Positions 32,266 to 42,273 of a stretch of 64,000 nt of DNA are shown one piece after another. Every line of letters begins with the position of its first letter. The first letter of the stretch is position 1. The notes under the pieces are model-generated. The model saw only the letters and a list, made by a program, of their open reading frames with translations. It did no database searches and had not been told where the DNA came from. Origin of the DNA: G963666705 sp963666705 (GTDB lineage: Bacteria; Pseudomonadota; Alphaproteobacteria; CADEGL01); contig CAXXKO010000014.1 of the NCBI GenBank assembly GCA_963666705.2, forward strand, positions 124,001 through 188,000, in the 5' to 3' direction. The translations under genes and the position numbers were made by a program.

Positions 32266-33909
32266 ACCGACATTCCCCATATACCATCCAAATTCGTGGA
32301 AATCGTACCACTTTCCCACCGCCAAGGGAACTGTATCCCCTATGCAGCCATCCGATGGCATGATTTTGGTAATCGGCCCGCGCTTGGAAGGCCACTCGGT
32401 CATTTTTCTCGCCATCCAGACACACCTCTCCTGTCGCTTTCTCCTCGCCGTCGATTCCCTCGGCCTACGCCGGAGCGGGTCTTCGTCGCAGATCATCAAT
32501 CAAGCTCAGGATTTTCCGGAACAGGTCCCTCGGCACCGCCACCTCAGCCAATTGGAACGTAACGTAGCGGCCATGTCGGACAACCTTGGCCCCGATCTTC
32601 ACCAGCTTGTCGCGCAACGTCGTCATCGACCAGTGCTCCACCTCCTTCGGCAAAGCCAGTGTCCTCATGAAGTTGCCCAGATTGTAGGCCAGGGCGTGAA
32701 GCTGGAGCCGAACGGCATTGTTGCGGAACTTGCGACATGACAGACGGGTCCAGTTGATGGCGTTCTTGCCTTCCTTGATGTGCTGCTCCGCCGTGCCACG
32801 GTGATTATAGAACGCCACCACCCGCTTGGTAGGGCGCGACAGATTAGTGACGATGAAACCGACGCGAGGAACCAGCTCGCCGGGGTGCCACTCCACTTTG
32901 GCCACGACACGGCGCTTCTTGTTCCACGATCCGGCCTGATAGCTGAAGCTGGCGTGGAAACGGCGAACATGGTCGGGCGGGCGACCGACAGGTCGCGTAA
33001 GCAGATGGGCAATGTTCCGCTGGAGAATCGCGTTCGCTTTGAGGCGGATGACGTAGAGTAATCCCTCGGCTTCGAGATATTCGTATATCTCCGGTGAGGC
33101 GAAGGCGGCATCGCCACGAAAATACAGCCGCACCTTCCTTTCCTTATAGCGCATCACCACCGGCTCCAGAACATTCCGCCATCCGTCGGCACTGTGAACA
33201 TTACCGGGGCGCAGGGAACATCTCTCCAAGTCGCCGAACTGGTTGAACAGGAATAGCGGATGGTAGCAGGTACAGCCGAAGTGACCATTGTACGCTGTTC
33301 CCTCTTGTTCGCCATGGGTCGGGCTGACGCTGCTGTCCATGTCGAGAATGATCATCTTCGGCGGATGGCGGTCATGAACCTTGTCGATCCACACCCCGTT
33401 CATGTCGACCAAGGCTTCAACGTTCTCGTCGGTGGCCAATAGCTCCGTCTCGAAGCGTCCCATCTGGCTGGTGGAAGCGGCCTGTCTTTCGATGGCCTTG
33501 CCGCCAACAATCCAGCGCATGGCGGGATCGCGTCCCAGACGGTCGGCGTCGTTCACATCGTCATAGCCGCCAAGGCGCCCGAAAACGGACTGGCGAAACT
33601 GACCCGTCTTGCCGTGCCATCCGTTCTTGCCGGTACGGCTATCCTGGAAAACACCCTCGGCCATCTCAGTCAGGCCGAGGGCATCGTCAAGCTCCCGGTA
33701 GGCGAGCAACCCGGCGTCAGAAGTAATCTTGGAACCATGGAATTCAAGCTTCAAGCGACGGTCAAAATCGACCCGTAAACTGTCCCGTTTCGATTCACCC
33801 ATCGGGTGTCCCATACCTGCTGCTCCATCAATGCATCAACATATTGATTCTTATAGCAGAATTCCCATCACGGGGCATGGAATATCGAGTTCACTTGGGA
33901 AATGGGGGC
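32266..33909 (-). mobile_element. IS1380-family element, copy 2 (intact)
   Basis: About 1.64 kb, from accgacattcccc to gggaaatggggg. TTAT is found at both sides (32262-32265 and 33910-33913); the right copy includes the stop codon of the HpaB-like gene. It carries one intact leftward transposase gene. It is oriented like copy 1, so recombination between them could delete the 14 kb between. Confidence 0.85.
32465..33814 (-). CDS. IS1380-family transposase
   Basis: A 449-residue transposase of the IS4 superfamily. The DDE residues appear as Asp in IILDMDSSVSPTHGEQEG (about 134), Asp in LYFRGDAAFASPE (about 234) and Glu in HRGTAEQHIKEGKNA (about 351). The frame is uninterrupted and ATG 33814 begins the characteristic MGHPMGES. 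It serves as the reference for reading the broken copy 1. Confidence 0.93.
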   Translation of the reverse strand: MGHPMGESKRDSLRVDFDRRLKLEFHGSKITSDAGLLAYRELDDALGLTEMAEGVFQDSRTGKNGWHGKTGQFRQSVFGRLGGYDDVNDADRLGRDPAMRWIVGGKAIERQAASTSQMGRFETELLATDENVEALVDMNGVWIDKVHDRHPPKMIILDMDSSVSPTHGEQEGTAYNGHFGCTCYHPLFLFNQFGDLERCSLRPGNVHSADGWRNVLEPVVMRYKERKVRLYFRGDAAFASPEIYEYLEAEGLLYVIRLKANAILQRNIAHLLTRPVGRPPDHVRRFHASFSYQAGSWNKKRRVVAKVEWHPGELVPRVGFIVTNLSRPTKRVVAFYNHRGTAEQHIKEGKNAINWTRLSCRKFRNNAVRLQLHALAYNLGNFMRTLALPKEVEHWSMTTLRDKLVKIGAKVVRHGRYVTFQLAEVAVPRDLFRKILSLIDDLRRRPAPA

Positions 33910-35379
33910 TTATGGTTGTTTGGCCCCTCCGTCCAGCCCATAGCCGGCCATGAAGCCGTCCACCATGCCCGTCACGTTGTCCCAGTCGTAGTTGCGGAAG
34001 GCGTGGCCGCGGGTGACTGTCGTCGGCCCCGAATAGAACATCTCGTACTGGAGGTGACGCGAGCCGAACTCGGAGCCGAGCGCGTCCCAGGCCAGCTTGA
34101 AGAGCTTGACCCGCTCCTCGGACACGAGGACCGGGGATTTCTGGGTGCGGCCGATGAGGTCCGCGATCTCCGGGTTGGCGAAGTCCTTGTGGCTGGAGGG
34201 CAGCATGATGACGCCGCCGCCGGCGAGCTTGCGGATCGCCATCACCACGTCGGGGTAGAGCTGCTGGCCCAGCACCTGGGCCGAGCACAGGAGCCGCCGG
34301 TCGGGCACGAAATAGCCGTGATAGGCCTCACCGCCCGCTTCCATCCCCTTGACCAGCCCTTCGATCATACCCACCTGGGCGGCGAGGTGGCCGAGGGTCT
34401 CGCGCACCTGGGGATAGGCGATGATGCCATTCGCCTCGGCGATGCGGCGCGCGAGGCCGAGGAGGAAGCGGAGCTTGACCATCAAGCGGATCTGGCACTG
34501 GTAGTTCTGGAAGACATGCGCCCGGGTCTCGTGCCACTGGGCGTGCGCCATTGCGATGTCGCGCAGCATGAAGACCCGATCCCACGGGATCTTAACCTCG
34601 TCGAAATAAACGACGGCGTCGTTCTCGTCGAAGCGGCTGGCGAGCGGATGGTCGAAAGCCGAATCGGCCGCGGCCTCGTAGGACTTGCGCGAGAGAATCT
34701 TCACTCCCTTGGCGGCCACGGGCACCATGGCGGTGAAGGCGTAGTCCTCGTCCCCCTCATGATAGACCTGGAAGCCGGCGACCATGACCTCGTCGCAGAA
34801 GATGGTGCCGGTCCCCAGCATCTTGGCACCCAGGATCGTTATGCCCTGGCTATCCTCGTCGCAGATATGGGCGGCCAGATCGGGGTCGGGCTGTTCGCGA
34901 ACCGTCTTCGAGCGGTCGGCCTGGGGATTGATGATGACGTAGCTGAGGTAGAGGTCGCGGTCCCGAGCGTAGGCGAAGTAGTCGACGAGCGCCCGCGCCC
35001 GCCTGGAATCGTAGGCCTCGAAGACCTCGATGCCCATGACCATGCCGCCCAGGACCGAGGCGACATGGTCGGGCGAGCGGCCGATCATGCCGCAGGTCGC
35101 CTCCGCCACGGCCGTGAGCGCCTCGCGCCGCTCCACCAACTCCCCATAGGACCGCGGCAACTGCCACATGCGGCCGACCCGGGCGCCGCTCGTCGGCGAT
35201 TCGAAGGTCTGGCGTTCCAGGTTCGCCGGCGCCGCCTGCATGTCATAGAGGCCGGCGATGGACTCGGCGGCGTTGCGAAAGGCGGGATGCGCCGTCACAT
35301 GGTCGATCCGCGCGCCGTCGTGGTAGACCGCGCGGCCATCCCGCAGGCTCGCGATGTAGTCCGCCCCATTCCTCGCCAT
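33910..35379 (-). CDS. HpaB-family FAD-dependent monooxygenase (4-hydroxyphenylacetate 3-monooxygenase-like, oxygenase component)
   Basis: A 489-residue member of the HpaB/PvcC/TftD family, which uses reduced FAD and oxygen to hydroxylate phenols. It has the acyl-CoA-dehydrogenase-like fold. Recognisable parts are DYIASLRDGRAVYHDG at the N-terminus, YLSYVIINPQADRS (about 141), AAHICDEDSQGITILGAKMLGTG in parts, VYFDEVKIPWDRVF, and AGGGVIMLPSS near the C-terminus. No HpaC flavin reductase is adjacent. AGGAGG lies 8 bases before ATG 35379, which decides the start over a longer frame. The stop codon lies in the target duplication of the IS1380 copy 2. Together with the gentisate-type dioxygenase it hints at aromatic catabolism. 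Confidence 0.87.
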   Translation of the reverse strand: MARNGADYIASLRDGRAVYHDGARIDHVTAHPAFRNAAESIAGLYDMQAAPANLERQTFESPTSGARVGRMWQLPRSYGELVERREALTAVAEATCGMIGRSPDHVASVLGGMVMGIEVFEAYDSRRARALVDYFAYARDRDLYLSYVIINPQADRSKTVREQPDPDLAAHICDEDSQGITILGAKMLGTGTIFCDEVMVAGFQVYHEGDEDYAFTAMVPVAAKGVKILSRKSYEAAADSAFDHPLASRFDENDAVVYFDEVKIPWDRVFMLRDIAMAHAQWHETRAHVFQNYQCQIRLMVKLRFLLGLARRIAEANGIIAYPQVRETLGHLAAQVGMIEGLVKGMEAGGEAYHGYFVPDRRLLCSAQVLGQQLYPDVVMAIRKLAGGGVIMLPSSHKDFANPEIADLIGRTQKSPVLVSEERVKLFKLAWDALGSEFGSRHLQYEMFYSGPTTVTRGHAFRNYDWDNVTGMVDGFMAGYGLDGGAKQP

Positions 35380-35442
35380 ATCCGCGACCTCCTGGCAGTG
35401 CCGGCGCAAGCCTATCAAGCCAGGGTGCCGGGGACGTAGATG

Positions 35443-35470
35443 AAAAAGGGGGCCGCGAAACGCGGCCCCC
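35443..35470 (-). terminator. Intrinsic terminator of groESL
   Basis: On the minus strand GGGGGCCGCG, a TTT loop and CGCGGCCCCC form a perfect 10-base stem followed by five T. It is 26 bases beyond the groEL stop and isolates the chaperonin operon from the HpaB-like gene. Confidence 0.92.
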
Positions 35471-35495
35471 GATCTCGGCGAAAATGGTGCCCGGG

Positions 35496-37163
<1,668 letters not shown>

Positions 37164-37173
37164 GAAAAGCCCC

Positions 37174-37461
37174 TTACTGGATAATGCCGAGGATGTCGGA
37201 TTCCTTCATGATCAGAAGGTCTTTGCCGTCGATCTTGACTTCCGTCCCGGACCACTTGCCGTAGAGGACGCGGTCGCCCTTTTTGACGTCGAGCGGGTTC
37301 AGCTTACCGTCGTCGCCACGGACGCCGGAGCCGACGGAAACCACCTTGCCCTCCATGGGCTTTTCCTTCGCGGTGTCCGGGATGATGATGCCGCCTGCGG
37401 TCTTCTCTTCCTGCTCCAGCGGTTCGACCAGGACACGGTCGTGTAACGGCCTGAACGTCAT
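37174..37461 (-). CDS. groES: Co-chaperonin GroES (Hsp10)
   Basis: A 95-residue co-chaperonin that caps GroEL. It begins MTFRPLHDRVLVEPLEQEEKT (in two parts), carries the mobile loop GGIIIPDTAKEK (about 23-34) with the GroEL-binding I-I-I, and ends MKESDILGIIQ. ATG 37461 matches the usual family start; the longer frame runs into the CIRCE element. It heads the groESL operon. Confidence 0.98.
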   Translation of the reverse strand: MTFRPLHDRVLVEPLEQEEKTAGGIIIPDTAKEKPMEGKVVSVGSGVRGDDGKLNPLDVKKGDRVLYGKWSGTEVKIDGKDLLIMKESDILGIIQ

Positions 37462-37532
37462 GAATACCTCTCGCCATTCGCCTGATGGATGGGCCGCGCC
37501 GGCCACTTGGCCGAGGCGGAATGAACTGGTTG

Positions 37533-37559
37533 TTAGCACTCGATGGTTTAGAGTGCCAA
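37533..37559 (-). promoter_or_regulatory. CIRCE operator (HrcA binding site)
   Basis: TTAGCACTC, a 9-base spacer and GAGTGCCAA match the CIRCE consensus (TTAGCACTC-N9-GAGTGCTAA) with one mismatch. It lies between the groESL promoter and the groES start, so HrcA should repress the operon until heat stress. hrcA is not in this window. Confidence 0.95.
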
Positions 37560-37560
37560 G

Positions 37561-37590
37561 CTTATATGTGGGCTAGGATCGGCCTGTCAA
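37561..37590 (-). promoter_or_regulatory. Sigma-70 type promoter of groESL
   Basis: On the minus strand a perfect TTGACA (37590-37585) is separated by 18 bases from TATAAG (37566-37561), immediately upstream of CIRCE. The transcription start would fall in the operator. Confidence 0.75.
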
Positions 37591-37616
37591 GATGCCGATG
37601 TGGACTATCTTGCCCA

Positions 37617-38924
37617 TCAGTGCACCGGCGCGTGCCGCAGACTCTCGAATCGCGCGCGGTCCCTCGCGTCGAGCCGGACCTTGAGGTGGGCAAAGTGGTC
37701 GTCGTCGAGGCGCTCGATAATCTCGCCGTGGCCGTAGAGCCAGGAAATGGTGCGACCGTCAGAGATATCCACCGAAAAATCGAACACCTCGAGGCCCGCG
37801 CCGAGGCGACGATCGAGAGCCTCTCGGAGGGTGTCGCACCCCTCTCCGGTCAGAGCGGAGACAGCGACGCTTCCGTTGGCGCCACGCGACACTTGATTGT
37901 GGAGCCGTGCCCGCGCATCCGGGCCCATGAGATCGAGCTTGTTGAAAACCTCGAGAACCTCCCCTTCTTCCACCCTGGGCCCTAGCCCGAGGTCGTGGAG
38001 CACCTTCTCGACATCCTGCTTCTGGGCATCGGTATCGGGGTGGGAGGCGTCACGCACGTGGAGGACGAGCTCGGCCTCCTGGACCTCCTCCAGGGTGGCG
38101 CGAAAAGCCGCCACCAGATGGGTCGGCAGGCTGGAGATGAAGCCCACCGTGTCGGATAGTATGGCGACCCGGCCCGACGGCAGGTCGAACCGGCGCATGG
38201 TCGGGTCGAGGGTCGCGAACAACATGTCCTGGGTGCCAACGGTGGCGTGGGTCAGGCGGTTGAAGAGGGTCGATTTCCCGGCATTCGTATAGCCCACGAG
38301 CGCGACGACCGGATAGGGTGCCCGGCGGCGCGCCCCGCGATGCAGCTCGCGGGTGCGAACGACCCTGCCCAACGACTTCTTGATGCGGGTGATCCGCTCG
38401 TCGATCAGACGGCGATCGGTCTCGATTTGGGATTCGCCGGGGCCGCCCAGGAACCCGGACCCGCCGCGCTGGCGCTCGAGATGGGTCCAGGAGCGCACGA
38501 GCCGGCTGCGCTGGTAGGAGAGATGCGCTAGCTCGACCTGCAGGCGCCCTTCCCGCGTGCGCGCCCGGGCGCCGAAAATTTCCAGGATGAGGGCCGTCCT
38601 ATCGATCACCTTACACGACCAGGCGCGCTCCAGATTGCGCTGTTGGATCGGTGTAAGCGCGTGGTCCATGACCACGAGATCGATCTCGTTGGCGCCGACG
38701 AATTCGCCGAATGCCTCGACGGCACCGGTCCCGAGAAAGGTCCCCGGGCGCACGCGCGGCAGCAGTACCACCTCGTCATGGACGATCGTCAGGCGAATGG
38801 CGCGCGCCAGCCCGACGGCCTCGGCAAGGCGACTTTCGGGGTCGCGGGAATCGCTTGCGCGCCCGCCCCGCAAAACAGCATGCAGGACGAGCGCCCTGCC
38901 GGTCGCGGCTGATCCAGCGGTCAA
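37617..38924 (-). CDS. hflX: GTPase HflX
   Basis: A 435-residue ribosome-associated GTPase that rescues or splits stalled ribosomes under stress. The N-terminal HflX domain (LLPRVRPGTFLGTGAVEAF) is followed by the glycine-rich linker with RQRGGSGFLGGPGESQIE and the G domain: G1 GYTNAGKSTLFNRLT (about 211), G3 DTVGFI, and G4 NKLD. The start is TTG 38924, two bases behind the hfq stop, with no better start inside; the hfq-hflX order is conserved in proteobacteria. Confidence 0.95.
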   Translation of the reverse strand: MTAGSAATGRALVLHAVLRGGRASDSRDPESRLAEAVGLARAIRLTIVHDEVVLLPRVRPGTFLGTGAVEAFGEFVGANEIDLVVMDHALTPIQQRNLERAWSCKVIDRTALILEIFGARARTREGRLQVELAHLSYQRSRLVRSWTHLERQRGGSGFLGGPGESQIETDRRLIDERITRIKKSLGRVVRTRELHRGARRRAPYPVVALVGYTNAGKSTLFNRLTHATVGTQDMLFATLDPTMRRFDLPSGRVAILSDTVGFISSLPTHLVAAFRATLEEVQEAELVLHVRDASHPDTDAQKQDVEKVLHDLGLGPRVEEGEVLEVFNKLDLMGPDARARLHNQVSRGANGSVAVSALTGEGCDTLREALDRRLGAGLEVFDFSVDISDGRTISWLYGHGEIIERLDDDHFAHLKVRLDARDRARFESLRHAPVH

Positions 38925-38925
38925 A

Positions 38926-39207
<282 letters not shown>

Positions 39208-39301
39208 CGCACGTCCTTCGTCTTATTGGTTTATGGACCGGTGGACCGTCGGCGCCCCGCGGACGCGTCCCTGAAATGTCCCGACCTCCCCGATCCTATG
39301 C

Positions 39302-39973
39302 CTATATCTGGGTTACGATGCCCTCGCGCACAACCCTTAGCAGGGTTTCGAAGTCCTCGATGTGAATCTCGGGCGGATTGGATGCGAACTCAGGCGTATG
39401 CGGGTCGCCCGGGCCTATAAGCACGGGCACGCAGCCAGCACCTCGGGCCGCGGTCAGATCGACCCATGTATCGCCCACCACCCAGACCTCGCGCCCCGCC
39501 TCGACGCCGCTTGGCCCGAGCGCCATCGCGACCGGCGCCGCGTCGGGCTTGTCGGCGGCCGCATCGCCGGCACCGACGAGGCGGCCGAAAAAACCATCCC
39601 AGCCTAAATACTCCGCCTCACGGCGCAGGAAATCTCCGCGCTTGTTGCTTATGACGGCCATGAAGAGGCCGGCCGCGTGCAGAGTATCGAGCATGGCCGA
39701 GGCACCCGGCCGTTCCGTGAGAGTACCGAGGTGGTTCGCCGCGAAGCTCTCGTAGAAGATATCCCTCGCTTCCTCCCAGCGGCCGCCGAACATCTCGGGA
39801 AAGCTGTCGCGCAAGGACTTCCGCACCCGTTCCCTGGTCTCCGAATGGGTCCATGTCTCACGCCCCATGGCAAGGAAGGCGGCATTGAGCGCGTCGCCGA
39901 TGGCGGCCCAATTGTCGACGAGCGTATCGTCCCAGTCGAAGAGGATGGCCCGCGGCGCCGGGACTTTAGGCAT
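39302..39973 (-). CDS. HAD-superfamily phosphatase (phosphoglycolate phosphatase-like)
   Basis: A 223-residue HAD hydrolase. Motif I is ILFDWDDTLVDNW (about 9-21, with the nucleophile Asp and general acid Asp), motif II is MAVISNK (about 109), the Lys of motif III is in AAADKPDAAPV, and motif IV is VWVVGDTWVDL. A helical cap lies between motifs I and II. The substrate is a small phosphate ester, perhaps phosphoglycolate. The start overlaps the end of the transaminase gene by 8 bases. Confidence 0.85.
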   Translation of the reverse strand: MPKVPAPRAILFDWDDTLVDNWAAIGDALNAAFLAMGRETWTHSETRERVRKSLRDSFPEMFGGRWEEARDIFYESFAANHLGTLTERPGASAMLDTLHAAGLFMAVISNKRGDFLRREAEYLGWDGFFGRLVGAGDAAADKPDAAPVAMALGPSGVEAGREVWVVGDTWVDLTAARGAGCVPVLIGPGDPHTPEFASNPPEIHIEDFETLLRVVREGIVTQI

Positions 39974-40832
39974 GCCCGGCCGCCTCACCTGCCATGTGCG
40001 CGACGTAGCGTTCGCGCAGCGCGCGTGCGAGCGGCCCCGGCCGGCCGTCCCCGACGGCCTCGTGGTCGATATAGGTGACCGGCAGGACAAACGACGTGGT
40101 GCTGGTCACGAAGGCCTCCCGCGCCGTCTTCGCCTCCGCCAATGAGAAGGCGCGCTCGGTGAAGGGGATTCCCAGCTCGTGGGCAATCCCGAGCACCGCG
40201 AGGCGCGTGATACCGTTGAGGATGGCGGCGCCCGGATCCCGCGTCACGAGATCACCCCCCGCCGTCACGATCCAGGCGTTGGTCGAGGTGCCTTCGGTAA
40301 TCCTGCCGTCCAGATCCACCTGCCAGGCCTCGAACGCTCCCGCCTCCCGCGCCTGCTGCTTGCCGAGCACGTTGGGCAGCAGGGAGACCGATTTGATGTC
40401 GCGGCGGTGCCAGCGGACGTCCGGAATCGTAATGACCTTCACGCCCTCGGCTCCCGGGTCCGATATTGGGCGCTTGGAGCGCCGCGCGGTCATCACGACG
40501 GCGGTTCTGGCGTCGGCCGGGAAGGCGTGGTCGCGCCGCGCCACGCCGCGGGTCATCTGGATGTAGATGATCCCGTCGTGCACCCGGTTGCGCTGGATCA
40601 CCTGACCCATCACCAGCGAGAGCGCCCGCCGCGACATGGCCCGGGCAATTCGCGCCTCGGCCAGGGAGCGGTCCAGCCTGTCGAGATGTGGCCCGCCGTC
40701 GATGAGGCGTCCACCATGAACGCTCACCACCTCGTAAACCCCGTCGGAGAACTGGTAGCCGCGGTCCTCGATATGGACGGCTGCTTCGGCGTGCGGCACA
40801 TAGCGGCCGTTCACGTAGGCTATCCTCGACAT
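39966..40832 (-). CDS. D-amino acid transaminase (class IV PLP)
   Basis: A 288-residue fold-type IV transaminase. The family N-terminus IAYVNGRYVPHAEAAVHIEDRGYQFSDGVYE (in parts), IIYIQMTRGVARRDHAFP, the PLP Lys in RRDIKSVSLLPNVLGKQ (about 147) and the Glu in GRITEGTSTNAWIV match D-alanine aminotransferase, which supplies D-Glu or D-Ala for peptidoglycan. Between trkA and hfq this gene is commonly found in Rhodospirillales-like genomes. Confidence 0.9.
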   Translation of the reverse strand: MSRIAYVNGRYVPHAEAAVHIEDRGYQFSDGVYEVVSVHGGRLIDGGPHLDRLDRSLAEARIARAMSRRALSLVMGQVIQRNRVHDGIIYIQMTRGVARRDHAFPADARTAVVMTARRSKRPISDPGAEGVKVITIPDVRWHRRDIKSVSLLPNVLGKQQAREAGAFEAWQVDLDGRITEGTSTNAWIVTAGGDLVTRDPGAAILNGITRLAVLGIAHELGIPFTERAFSLAEAKTAREAFVTSTTSFVLPVTYIDHEAVGDGRPGPLARALRERYVAHMAGEAAGHA

Positions 40833-40857
40833 GCCCGCCTACCCTCGCCGCCCGCGC

Positions 40858-42234
40858 TCAGAAGAACTCGAGGCTGACGGCGAATATCTTCTCGACGTCC
40901 TTGATCGCCTCGGGCGTCGAGAAGATGACCACCCTGTCCTTGGCCCGGACGATGGTATCGGGCTTGGGGATGATGACCTCGTCCTTGCGCAGGACGGCGC
41001 CGACGATGATCCCTCGCGGCAGGTGCGCCGCGCGGATCGGAACTCCCACCAGGCTCGACGTCTCGAGCGCCTCGGCCTCGATCACCTCGCCCACCCCCTC
41101 GCGCAGAGAATGCACGGCCCTGATGCGGCCGCGGCGCACGTGCTGGAGGATGGTCGAGACGGTGATGGCTTGCGGGATCACCACCACATCGACGCCAAGC
41201 TCGGTGATGAGGGATTCGAAGGTCATGTTGTTGACCAGGGTGAGCGCCCGCCGGGCACCGTAGCGCTTGGCCAGGAGCGAGGAGAGGATGTTCACCTCGT
41301 CGTCGTTGGTCACGGCGACGATGGCTTCCGTGGTACGCACGTTGGCCTCGTCGAGGATATCGGGGTCGAGCGCGTCACCATTGATGACGATGGTCTGGGA
41401 CAGGCTCTGGGCGGCGAACTCGGCCCGGTCCTTGTTCAGCTCGATGACCTTGGCATTGACGCCTGGGTGATGCTCCTCGATCTCTTGGGCGAGATAGAGG
41501 CCGATATTGCCGCCGCCCACGACGATGATGCGCCGCGCCTCGCTCTCCTCGTGGCCGAAAGCGGCCATGCCGCGCGCCACGTGCTCGCTATCGACGGCGA
41601 AATAAACATCGTCCCCCGGCAGCATCTGCTCGTCGCCGCGTGGCACGGTGGCGTGGCCTTCGCGCAGAATGGCGATCACGGTGATGTTGAGATCGGGGAA
41701 CAGGCCCGTGAGCTGCCGCAGCGGCGTGTTTATGATCGGGCATTCCGCGGTGATGTGGACTCCGATCACGCGCACCCGGCCCCCTGCCATGGGCACGGAA
41801 TCGAAGGCGCCCGGCACCTGAAGCCGCCGTCCGATGGCCCTGGCCACCTCGATCTCGGGCGAGATGATGACATCGATCGGCATGTGGTCGCGGCTGAACA
41901 GGTCGGCCCATATGGGCTGGAGGTAGGTCTGGCTGCGCACCCGCGCGATCTTGGTCGGGACCTCGAACAGGGAATGGGCCACCTGGCAGGCCACCATGTT
42001 GACCTCGTCGGCATAGGTGACCGCGATCAGCATGTCGGTATCCGGGGCCCCGGCCCGTTCGAGCACGGCGGGGTGGGAGGCGTGGCCGACAATCCCGCGC
42101 ACGTCCAGCGAATCGCTGATCTTCCGAACGAGCTCCGGGTTCTGGTCGATGACCGTGACGTTGTTGTCCTCGGTGGCAAGGTGTCGGGCGATGTTCGACC
42201 CCACCTGCCCGGCGCCGCAGACGATGACTTTCAT
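40858..42234 (-). CDS. trkA: Trk system potassium uptake protein TrkA
   Basis: A 458-residue peripheral regulator of Trk/Ktr potassium channels with two RCK halves. Each half has a Rossmann NAD site, MKVIVCGAGQVGSNIARHLA at the N-terminus and RIIVVGGGNIGLYLAQEIE about 232, followed by an RCK_C domain (PIINTPLRQLTGLFPDLNIT; TSSLVGVPIRAAHLP). The membrane partner TrkH is not in the window. It lies 39 bases after ntrX, the classical alphaproteobacterial order. Confidence 0.95.
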   Translation of the reverse strand: MKVIVCGAGQVGSNIARHLATEDNNVTVIDQNPELVRKISDSLDVRGIVGHASHPAVLERAGAPDTDMLIAVTYADEVNMVACQVAHSLFEVPTKIARVRSQTYLQPIWADLFSRDHMPIDVIISPEIEVARAIGRRLQVPGAFDSVPMAGGRVRVIGVHITAECPIINTPLRQLTGLFPDLNITVIAILREGHATVPRGDEQMLPGDDVYFAVDSEHVARGMAAFGHEESEARRIIVVGGGNIGLYLAQEIEEHHPGVNAKVIELNKDRAEFAAQSLSQTIVINGDALDPDILDEANVRTTEAIVAVTNDDEVNILSSLLAKRYGARRALTLVNNMTFESLITELGVDVVVIPQAITVSTILQHVRRGRIRAVHSLREGVGEVIEAEALETSSLVGVPIRAAHLPRGIIVGAVLRKDEVIIPKPDTIVRAKDRVVIFSTPEAIKDVEKIFAVSLEFF

Positions 42235-42273
42235 GCCGCCGCCCGGTCGCGCGCGGCGGTCGCGCGGCGAGCT

